Shown here: in pieces, positions 8,767 to 16,970 of the stretch
Layout: the number at the start of each line of letters is the position of its first letter
How positions within the stretch are numbered: the stretch's first letter is position 1
Assembly (NCBI RefSeq): GCF_023715645.1
Contig: NZ_JAMBOP010000039.1
Location: 1-37,766 of the forward strand
Source: Bacillus cytotoxicus
GTDB lineage: Bacteria; Bacillota; Bacilli; Bacillales; Bacillaceae_G
Direction: 5' to 3'
Length of the DNA stretch: 37,766 nt
Position numbers and translations under genes: made by a program
Notes under the pieces: model-generated
What the model was told of the DNA's origin: nothing
The model's database searches: none
What the model saw: the letters and a program-made list of their open reading frames with translations, nothing else

Positions 8767-8767
8767 T

Positions 8768-8814
8768 AATATACACCTGACCATAAATAATGCGCTTACG
8801 GCCAGGTGTATATT
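8768..8814. terminator. Bidirectional terminator between lysR and the 42-aa ORF
   Basis: AATATACACCTG pairs with CAGGTGTATATT across a 23-nt loop in which the stem extends by one GG/CC pairing. It begins directly after the LysR stop and its far arm touches the stop codon of the convergent small ORF. Confidence 0.7.
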
Positions 8815-8942
8815 CACTTTCGCTTCATTTGTTTTGCTAATAATTGTTTTACCTCGTTATATGATAAACCAGAGTTTTTATTCAGCCTCTTCACTTCATC
8901 AATATCAGTACCGACAATTGTATACTTTTTCTCCTTGTTCAT
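8814..8942 (-). CDS. Small basic protein, 42 residues
   Basis: A short ORF with a clear ribosome site: AAAGGA lies eight bases before ATG on the minus strand. The product begins MNKEKKYTIVGTDIDEVKRL and ends in KQMKRK. It is strongly charged, has no membrane segment, and the second half is a predicted helix. TDIDEVKRLNKNS loosely recalls the repeated TDVQAVKxxNAxS motif of gamma-type small acid-soluble spore proteins; I regard that as a hint only. It ends at a shared bidirectional terminator. Supported as a gene by ribosome site, codon pattern and terminator, not by homology. Confidence 0.6.
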   Translation of the reverse strand: MNKEKKYTIVGTDIDEVKRLNKNSGLSYNEVKQLLAKQMKRK

Positions 8943-9311
8943 ACTGCACATCCTTTTTCAAAGAATTAACGTATACTACGTTTATGTAAATAAAACATTG
9001 TTTTCGTATTTATTCCCTAAAGTTAGAACTCTTACCCATTTGCTGCATTTCCAATTTCTCGCTCGATTTAAAAAGGTGTTACGACATAGCGTAACACTTT
9101 CTTTCCGAATATAAAAAAGTTCTATACTAATAATTAGCGCAATCCTATATTCTCTAATAAGTAAAGAACTTTTTTATATTGTTGTTGGTTTGTAATAAAT
9201 TTTCATTTCAAACCCATATTTCTATTCATACACGAGTCGATAATTAAGTAATTCGCAAAAAAGAAATTTTCAAATCACTCTATATTCCTTCCCATAGTCT
9301 CCTTACTTTCA
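8943..9311. other. Intergenic end of the NRPS cluster
   Basis: No gene is seen in these 369 bp. The minus strand carries transcription coming out of NRPS4. It meets a 13-bp inverted repeat (9111-9123 with 9165-9177) and then a compact hairpin (9076-9097). The promoter of the small ORF at 8942 should also lie in this interval. The region marks the border between the very A+T-rich cluster and normal flanking DNA. Confidence 0.5.
9076..9097 (-). terminator. Probable terminator of the NRPS operon
   Basis: GTGTTACG and CGTAACAC enclose a 6-nt loop. Read on the minus strand the stem is followed by CCTTTTTAAA. Upstream of it, ATAAAAAAGTTCT (9111-9123) and its complement (9165-9177) form a second, longer-looped structure that may also terminate. 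Confidence 0.6.
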
Positions 9312-12300
9312 TTATATTTTCATAGTTTCTTTTAAAAATTCTATACTATAACAATAATTAATCATTTTTTTAATATGAGTCTTATTTACATCTGGCCATT
9401 CAAACCCAAGATTTTTCAGAATTAATACGGTTCTATCAGAAGCCACAGTAATTAGAGCTGTTGTAGACTGCTCTAAAATCTGTGAATGAAGAAGTAAATT
9501 TTCAACAAATTCACTTAATTCTTTATTTTGATACATGTCATAAAGGTAATCTAAAAATTGATGTAGAGGTCTAGAAGTAAGTAAAAGACCATTTTCATTC
9601 AAGAAATTTTTCAAATCATTTAAACTAATAAATTTATGATTAAATACATGGTAAATTTGATTAGTTATTGTATTTTGAAATATTAATAGAGTAACTGCTT
9701 TACTTACATAATCTACAAAAGAAAAATCTAGTGTTTTAGACTCCACATGAGGAAATTCACCAAGGCTGATGAGTGATTTTATTACCTTATAAAATCCATT
9801 TTCATTTATATTTTCTTGGAATAAGCCAGTATCTGACTGGCAAACAAGATTGCCGACACGATAGATGTTTGTATGCAATCCCCTTATTCTTGCCTCTATT
9901 ATCTTTTTCTCTGATTCAATCTTAGTTTTGATATAATAATTCTCTACTACTTGCCCTACGTCTAAATCATTTTCAGTAAATAAATAAGTCTCCTTACCAT
10001 TAATGTTACCGCTAGCAATACTTATCGTTGAAATATGATGTACATCTTTGATTCTTTGGAAGAACGCGAACTCAAGCAAGCGTTCTGTCCCTTGAACATT
10101 TATCTCATAAAACTCCTCATAGTGACCATAATGTTTCACATTAGCTGCGGAATTCACCACAGAATCTATTATGCCCGCTAATTCTATATACTCCTGTTCA
10201 GACAAACCGAATTTATCTTGCATAAGATCTCCATTTACGATAAATATTCTATGTTGATATTTATTAAAGAAATCGGAACCAAAATAAAAAGAGATTTTAT
10301 TATAAAGTTTATTTTCAGCCTCTTTTTGATTTATCTCTCTTATAAGTACATATATGTTACTATTTGTATCTTTAATAAGGTTTTGAAGAAGATGAATACC
10401 TAAATATCCAGTTGCTCCCATTAACAGAATATTCGAATATTTATCCCCATCAAAATATACCTGTAAGCTACTGTATTTATCACAAGTAGCCATATAAGTT
10501 TCCTGTTCTTTAACCATACTATTAACCTGATGGCTTTCTCGGGCTCCTATAATCAAATCCTTTGCCTCTTCAAATTTATTCTTTAGATGATCTTTTTTGT
10601 AAGTGATATTCTCAGCTAACGATGCAATCGTTTGATGCTCATACAAATGATTAATATCTACTTCAAAATCAAGTGACATATTTGTAACAAGTTTGATGGC
10701 CTCCAAAGAATTACCACCCAATTCAAAAAAATTATCCATTACACCAACATTTTGTAATCCTAATACTTCCTTCCACCTAGAAGCTATTAAACGTTCTACA
10801 TTATTTCTAGGTGCAACAAAGTTATCATTCAAGGTTAAAATTTCTTTAGGCTCAGGTAATACATTCCTATCTATTTTCCCATTTGTTGTCAAAGGCATTT
10901 CGCTTAATTTTATAAAATACGACGGTATCATATAATCAGGTAAATATTGTTTGAGTCTTTCTCTCAACTCGTTTACTTTGTAATTTTTTTCTGACACATA
11001 ATATGCACATAAATATTTACTTTCAATATCCCTTTTATCTAATACTATTACTTCTTTTACTCCTTCAATTTCCAATAATCTATTTTCTATTTCTGTCAGC
11101 TCTATTCTGAATCCTCTTATTTTAACTTGATGATCGATTCTTCCTAAAAACTCAATGTTACCATCTGGTAACCATCTTGCTAAATCTCCCGTTTTGTACA
11201 TTTTCTTTCCTAACTCAAATGGATTTTCCACAAATTTTTCTTTTGTTAAATCTTGATTAACCAAGTACCCTCTAGCAATTCCATCTCCACTTATGCATAA
11301 CTCCCCTGCAACACCTATTGGCAGTAATTGATGATACTTGTCAACTATATAAGCCTTTGTATTACTTATAGGTTTTCCTATTGGAATTGTGTTACATTCT
11401 TCATTTTTATACTCCCATATGGTTGCACAAATCGTATATTCTGTTGGCCCATAAGCGTTAATATATCTACTGTTTTTAGAGAGTTTGCTAACCATATTTT
11501 TCTTTGCTTCACTTCCAGCTGTTATTATCAATTCAACTTTAGAATCATCAAAATCTAGTTCATTAGCTATAAATGGTGGCACTGTTAATATATTTATCTC
11601 ATTATCCTTTATATATTGACTTAATTTTATTGGATTCATTATTACTTCTTCGGAAGTTATATGTAATTCTGCTCCAAGTAAAATGCTCATATATAATTCC
11701 CAAGCGAAAGCATCAAAAGATATACTTGCAAATTGCAATATCTTCTTATCAGAATTTATTTCCAAATCTCTTTTAAATGTATTTGTTAAATTAATTATTC
11801 CCTCGTGTTCTACCGCACCCCCCTTAGGATTTCCAGTTGTTCCCGAAGTATATATTACATACGCTAACTTTGTATCATTTGATATTTTATTAAGATTACT
11901 ATTTTCTCCATGGAATAACTTTTCGGTATTCAAATCCATTACTTCACAACCAAACTCACCCATGTGTGCTAAACTACTTTGTGATAATACTATTTTAACT
12001 CCACTATTTTTTATCATATATTCAATTCTTTTTTGCGGATATTTAGGATCTATCGGTAAGTATGCTCCATCAGCTTTTAATACGGCCATTATTCCTATAA
12101 CCATTTCTATTGACCGCTCTGTCATCACGCCAACTATTGTATCTGAGCCAACTCATTTTTCTTTTAACAATCGTGCCAAAGAATTAGCTTTTTGGTTAAG
12201 TTGTTTATACGTTAATTTTTTACCTTCATATGCTATCGCTATATTATTCGGAGTATTTTCTACTTGTTCTTCAAACAATTGATGTATTGTTTTATTTTTA

Positions 12301-13046
12301 GAATAATTTACTTTCGTATTATTGAACTCAACTAATAATTTTTGCTTTTCTTCATTACTTAATATTTCTACTTCTTTTATCTTTATTGATACATTTTTAG
12401 TGATAGAATTTAATACATGAGTAAAAATACTTATAATTACATTAACATCGGAGGATAATGATCTATCCCAGTAATTAAAGGTTAGCTTTATATTGTTATC
12501 ATTTTTATCTATAACTAAAGTAAGCTCATTTTCACTCAAACTAAAAATAGTATCTATCTGACTTACGCTATGAATATTTTTCATACAACAATATACATTG
12601 ACTTTACTATAAACATTCTTTGTTGTATAAAGCTCTTGCATATTATGAAATTGATACACATAAGCCTCTAATATTTCTTTTTTTGTCTTAATAATTTCTT
12701 CTTTAAATGCATCCTCTTGATTAATTTCGTTATATAAAACTATAAATGGGTTATTACTATCTACATCACTTGATTTAATATATTGTGGAATCCCAATGAA
12801 AAATTTTGTACTTTGAGAATATTTATTTATTACAACTTTAAGCACTGTTAATATAAGCATATGTAAAAGCATATCATCATTCTTACAGAGTTTTATTAAA
12901 AACATAGCTTTTTCTTGGTCTAATTTCAATTCAACCTGCTTTTTTTTCCTTTTATCCCTATGGAATTCTTTATTGAAGCCAACCTTATCATATTCTTCAC
13001 ATATAATTTTGTTCCAATATTCTTTTTCTTTCACATTATTATTCAT
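9312..13046 (-). pseudogene. NRPS4: half-C, A(Phe), PCP, thioester reductase; interrupted by TGA
   Basis: This is the termination subunit. From the MNNNVKEKEYW start (AAAGGGG upstream) it encodes about 1244 codons: a condensation C-lobe without HHxxxDG (1-240), an adenylation domain (about 250-710), a carrier domain with LGGNSLEA (Ser780) and a reductase domain (about 868-1240). The reductase has the Rossmann motif LLMGATGYLGIHLL and YIKTK as the Tyr-Lys pair. Such domains release the thioester with NAD(P)H as an aldehyde (or alcohol). Specificity residues read DAWTIAAICK, the Phe code of GrsA. Codon 298 is TGA (12153-12155) where the twin copy in NRPS3 has GGA, so translation should stop early in the A domain; no ribosome site allows a restart. 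Bases 10855-13046 are nearly identical to NRPS3. Confidence 0.88.
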
Positions 13047-13074
13047 GAACCAATTATCCCCTTTCTCATGTTTA
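10855..13074 (-). repeat. 2220-bp duplication, copy in NRPS4
   Basis: Matches 20981-23200 base for base with a constant offset of 10126 and no indels. It covers 28 bp of leader including the ribosome site, the half condensation domain and the whole A domain, and stops right after the A10 motif (NGKIDRNVLP). I found ten differences, all between 11804 and 12203. Confidence 0.93.
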
Positions 13075-13130
13075 GAATATAAACAATACATTTGTTCATA
13101 TGTATATACAACTATACAAACTAACATCCA

Positions 13131-14160
13131 TCAAGATATCGAATCCAAATATTCGTCTGGCGTTAGATAACCTATACCTCCACAAATTCGTTTATGACTA
13201 TACCAACCTTTGATATAGTTAAATACTACCATTATTGCAGTTTCAAAGGCGTTCATGTTCTATCCGGTAATTTTACGCACTTTTCTGAATGTTATTGAAA
13301 TAAATTGCGGACCATTATCTCTTCAAATAATAGGCTTTGTTTTCTTTTGAAATTGCTATCGCTTATACAAAGCACACTGCACACTCTGTCCAGCATCATG
13401 AATAGTAGAATGGAAACCGATAGGATAAAGAAGAAAGAGGCTTCTCCTTTGATGTAGCTCTCAAAGCTGATTTAATCTGGTAATCACACGATTGCATGCT
13501 AATTTTCTTGGATATTGAAATATTATTTCTCATTGTGAATGGAGATTATAAAGCAATACACTTTCTTATTGTTGATTTCTAAGGCATACTCCCTTTGAAG
13601 AAGAAGAAGACACAGTTTGCGATAGCGATAGACACAGCGTTGTCTGAAATTAATTCTATTAGCCATTCTTGAATTTGTTCATCTTGTTCTCTTTACAATT
13701 CTTAGTAAGAGAATAACAGGAATCGATCGACTCTCGCTTACTGATTTCTTCTTTTTCTTCTGCTAATAGTAATAAGTAGAGTGTAAAATACCTAAAATCT
13801 TTAGGGCTTTTCCAATGGCATAACCCTTTTCAATCCATTCATTCGCTACTCCAAGCGTTTCAACAAGTGCGGATTCTTCTTTTTTAGCAAGTCCCACAGA
13901 ATAGCAATTTCTAAATCTTTTTCCTCTAAGAGCTTTTTAAAATGATCGTTTTCTTTCTCTAACTACTTTACCTCTCTGAAGGAGACGTAGTTCCCCCTCT
14001 ATGCCCCAAATTCATTATCTTCCTGAAAAGCTTTCATCCATCAATGAACTAGATTTGAGCTGAGTTGATGTCTTTTTGCCACTAACGCTTTATTACCAAT
14101 TTCCATTACTTCTTGTATCTCTTGTCGTTTAATCCCCTCCAAATATTTCTGTCTTCACAT
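13131..14160 (-). mobile_element. Decayed IS3-family insertion sequence
   Basis: Minus-strand translation gives transposase fragments in several frames with stops. The orfA-like part has KRQEIQEVMEIGNKALVAKR, then NYVSFREV and HFKKLLEEKDLEIAILWDLL. The orfB-like (DDE integrase) part has RDNGPQFIS, FETAIMVVFNYIKGWYSHKR and ICGGIGYLTPDEYLDSIS followed by TGA at 13131-13133. These are typical of IS3-family elements. No intact frame remains, so it is immobile. The exact ends are not clear; the outer limit is about 13075-14235. It separates the thioesterase gene from NRPS4, and TTGGGCACCTATTAA at the end of the thioesterase gene may already be element DNA. Confidence 0.8.
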
Positions 14161-14207
14161 CATAAAGGCCCTCTTATTTTGGGGCCACCTCAAGTATAAA
14201 CCCACTC

Positions 14208-14942
14208 TTAATAGGTGCCCAAATTCATTAGAGGGCTTCTACACTCAAAATCCAAAGCTTTATTAATAATCTCCGCAATTTCCTTATGCGAATCTCGAAT
14301 AAAAAAATGATCTCCCTTAAAGAATTTATATTTACAACCATTTTGAACATATTTATCCCACAACAGAATATTTTCTCTAGAGATACTATCATATTCTCCA
14401 GCCAAAACTGTAACATCACAACTTATTAGTAAATTACGTGGTTTATAATTATACGCATCTATGGCTAAAAAGTCTGCACGGATACTTGGAATGATGATAT
14501 CAAGAAGTTCTTGATTAGCAAAAACCTCTTCGGGAGTGCCGTTCATATTCCTTATGAAATTAATAAACTCCGAATCTGACATTTGTGCAATACCTCTCGG
14601 TTTTCTTGTAATTCCAACTGGTTCACTGGCTGCTAAAAACATATGTTGAGGCGGCTTAAATCTATTTTGTAATAGTTTATAATAAAACTCATATGCAACT
14701 ATGCTGCCCATACTATAACCAAGAAGTGCATAGTTTTGGGGTTGAACTTCATTAAACCAAAGTAAAGCATCATTTACTATCTCATCAATTGTAGTAAATG
14801 TTTTTTCTGGAAAACGAGTACCCCGACCTGGAAGTTCCATAGTGACTAGCTCTACTTTTTCTGATAAAAATTCATCAATTGGATTATAAATCGCGGAAGA
14901 CCCGCCTGCATAAGGGAAACATAATAGTTTTACTTTTGTCAT
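14208..14942 (-). CDS. Type II thioesterase
   Basis: A 244-residue stand-alone thioesterase of the GrsT/SrfAD family. LLCFPYAGGSSAIY (6-19) and LPGRGTRF are the family's N-terminal signatures, GYSMG (75-79) holds nucleophile Ser77, Asp185 sits in AGEYDS and His212 in GDHFF. In NRPS clusters these enzymes clear wrongly loaded or acetylated carrier domains; they do not release the product, which fits the reductase domain in NRPS4. GGAGG lies just before the ATG and the gene starts 20 bp after the phosphopantetheinyl transferase gene, so the two are co-transcribed. The last few residues (MNLGTY) may come from the adjacent IS relic. Confidence 0.93.
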   Translation of the reverse strand: MTKVKLLCFPYAGGSSAIYNPIDEFLSEKVELVTMELPGRGTRFPEKTFTTIDEIVNDALLWFNEVQPQNYALLGYSMGSIVAYEFYYKLLQNRFKPPQHMFLAASEPVGITRKPRGIAQMSDSEFINFIRNMNGTPEEVFANQELLDIIIPSIRADFLAIDAYNYKPRNLLISCDVTVLAGEYDSISRENILLWDKYVQNGCKYKFFKGDHFFIRDSHKEIAEIINKALDFECRSPLMNLGTY

Positions 14943-14962
14943 TTTACCTCCATACCTCCGCT

Positions 14963-15661
14963 CTAATCACCGAAAAATATATACGATTCCAAAAATTTAA
15001 TTTTTTTAGATTTTTTATAGCTCGCTGCTGATAGAATGTAACTTTCATCTATTATATGTTGTTCAAATTGCCATTCATGTTGTTGCTCAATAGAATTATC
15101 AATAATGGTTGGTATGTTTTGATCATCAAACTGCACGGAAAAGGAAATCAAACTTTTACTTAGACCCTCTCCAGTGGCTTTAACATAGCATTCCTTCATA
15201 GTCCAGATTTGAAAAAAACGCTTTTGCTGTTCATCTGTTGTCCATGAAGATATTATGTAATCATATTCTTCTTTAGTAAAAAAACGTTGTGCAATATCTA
15301 TGTCAATTTCTTGGATTCTTTCAACATCGATACCTACAGGCTGTTCATCTACTATACATACAACCCAAATCCCAGCATGTGATATATTAAAATGTACGTT
15401 CCTAGGAAAAGTTAAGATTGGTTTACCATTTACTCCTATCTGCTTTTCGACTTCATCCACAGTGCATCCGTTAAATTCATGGACAGCATACCTTGCCAAT
15501 ATATCAGCAAAAATACATCGGATAGCATCTTTTCTATCTCGGAATTGTTTCACCTTGTGTTGTCTCTCACATGTAAGTTTTGTTAATAACTGATTGTATT
15601 GAGTCTGCTCAATATTAAAATCTAGTTTTAATGCATAGATTATTGACTTTGAACCCAGCAT
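14963..15661 (-). CDS. Sfp-type 4'-phosphopantetheinyl transferase
   Basis: A 232-residue Sfp/Gsp-class enzyme that transfers phosphopantetheine from CoA to the carrier-domain serines of the NRPSs (Ser707, 1739, 805, 1841, 780, 780). Motifs: VNGKPIL...FNISHAG (78-97), VGIDVERI (Asp112 and Glu114, Mg2+ ligands) and IWTMKECYVKATGEGL (Glu157, Lys161). Length fits the family. I choose the inner ATG at 15661 because GTGGAGG lies six bases before it; an upstream ATG at 15676 has no ribosome site. It is followed closely by the thioesterase gene. Its presence suggests that the cluster came with its own activating enzyme. Confidence 0.93.
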   Translation of the reverse strand: MLGSKSIIYALKLDFNIEQTQYNQLLTKLTCERQHKVKQFRDRKDAIRCIFADILARYAVHEFNGCTVDEVEKQIGVNGKPILTFPRNVHFNISHAGIWVVCIVDEQPVGIDVERIQEIDIDIAQRFFTKEEYDYIISSWTTDEQQKRFFQIWTMKECYVKATGEGLSKSLISFSVQFDDQNIPTIIDNSIEQQHEWQFEQHIIDESYILSAASYKKSKKIKFLESYIFFGD

Positions 15662-16207
15662 TTCCAACCTCCACATAAAGTAACAAAAAAACTAGGAAAA
15701 ACCTCCTCTCCTACTTATGTATGTTTAGTAACAATCATAAATAGGAAAACTTCGGATTATTTGTATTTTTTTACAATGAGCTTAAATTCCGAATATACTC
15801 ATCTACTTGCCCCCCCTACCATCAAGTATTTTCATTATACGTTTAACGTATAATGACATATCCGGAATATGCGTAGCTTGAATAGCTTTTGTACCCTATT
15901 CATTAATGATTCTCCTTTGATATCCACTTCTGACTCAGAAGTGAAATACCCTCGTCTACCAAAATAATCTGTAATTCATTTATGGCAGATCTGGCAACAA
16001 TTCCCCTTGACTGCTGTCTACCAAAAAGCAGTCACAAAAACTTTTGGACAGCAATAAACTCTAAAAATGATAGGAATGTCCCTTAAATAACCTATAGTGT
16101 TTTTATTCTACTCATAATAAATGTATGACACCTCATTCCTCTATTAAACCTGTTAGTTTCAAGTCCTATGCTATCTTTTAATTCAATCAATTTAACTTCA
16201 ATATTCA
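15662..16207. other. 545-bp gap inside the cluster
   Basis: No intact gene is seen. The stretch has short open pieces in several frames that I cannot assign, and the palindrome at 15832-15856. Since the operon is otherwise tightly packed, the gap probably holds either a promoter for the transferase/thioesterase pair or the remains of a lost gene or insertion. I see no decisive promoter. Confidence 0.5.
15832..15856. repeat. 11-bp inverted repeat with TTA loop
   Basis: TCATTATACGT and ACGTATAATGA enclose three bases. Compact enough for a protein-binding operator or a weak hairpin; no T-run follows. CATATCCGGAATATG (15857-15871), another short near-palindrome, comes directly after it. Confidence 0.6.
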
Positions 16208-16966
16208 TTACCAATTTCTATCCTTTAAAAACTTATATACAATTTCCTCCCTTTCTTTTAAATTACCTACCCCGAATTTATCTAAATTTAATTCTCCATC
16301 AATTCTTCCATCTTTTAAATATAATATCCTATTTCCCCTCGTAGCCGCTTTTATGTCATGAGTTACCATAACAATACTTTGTCCGTCGTTATTAAGTTGT
16401 GTTAATATATCTAACACGATAATTCCCATTGATGAATTCAAAGCTCCTGTCGGCTCGTCTGCAAAAATAATTTTAGGTTCATTTATCAACGCTCTAGCTA
16501 TTGCCGTTCTTTGTTTTTGACCACCTGATACTTCAGATGGGTATTTATATATGTCATTTTCTAATCCTAATTTTTTTAATAACGATATTGCTTTTTCATC
16601 TACTGATTTTTGACTTTTTAATTTACCATATCCATTGTAGGCTACATTTTCAAATAGATTCATATCAGGTAATAAGTTAATTCCTTGAAAAATAAATGCT
16701 ATTTGTTTTTTTCTGATGTTTGCAATTTGATTTTCATTGAAAGATGTTATATCTGTTCCAAGTAACTCTACCTTTCCATTACTATACTTGTCCATTGTGC
16801 TTAGTGCATATAGCAGTGTTGATTTTCCTGCACCTGAACTCCCCATTATAATTGTAAAGTCACCCTCGTATATCTCCAAATTTAAGTTATTTATAACATC
16901 CAATTTTTCCTTTCCCATACTGAAGCTTTTACATAAATTACTTGTTGCTATTATTGATTTCTTCAT
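16208..16966 (-). CDS. ABC transporter ATP-binding protein (MacB/LolD type)
   Basis: A 252-residue ABC ATPase of the class that partners FtsX-fold permeases. Walker A is GSSGAGKST (42-50), the Q-loop Gln is residue 94, the signature is VSGGQKQ (146-152), Walker B is IIFADE (166-171) and the H-loop His is 203 in VTHD. It starts four bases after the permease stop, and its ribosome site (GGAGGAA) overlaps the end of the permease gene, so the two are translationally linked. Together they probably act as a mechanotransmission-type exporter or self-protection system for the peptide product; that role is inferred from position in the cluster. Confidence 0.93.
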   Translation of the reverse strand: MKKSIIATSNLCKSFSMGKEKLDVINNLNLEIYEGDFTIIMGSSGAGKSTLLYALSTMDKYSNGKVELLGTDITSFNENQIANIRKKQIAFIFQGINLLPDMNLFENVAYNGYGKLKSQKSVDEKAISLLKKLGLENDIYKYPSEVSGGQKQRTAIARALINEPKIIFADEPTGALNSSMGIIVLDILTQLNNDGQSIVMVTHDIKAATRGNRILYLKDGRIDGELNLDKFGVGNLKEREEIVYKFLKDRNW

Positions 16967-16970
16967 TTTC

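Noticed and set aside
9275-9295. Minus-strand AAGGAG-ATG opening a six-codon ORF after NRPS4
   Set aside because: Too short and no continuation in the other frames that resembles a protein; not called as a gene or gene stub.
9312-12128. Treating the downstream part of NRPS4 as a separate 938-residue gene
   Set aside because: It would start at a GTG inside the A domain without a ribosome site, and it is in frame with the upstream part across a single TGA.
11328-12282. Several + strand ORFs repeated at 21454-22408
   Set aside because: They are antisense shadows of the duplicated A domain; their near-identity only reflects the duplication.
13075-13130. TTGTAT/TATATA words before NRPS4 as a promoter
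   Set aside because: Several overlapping A+T-rich words but no convincing -35/-10 pair with proper spacing.
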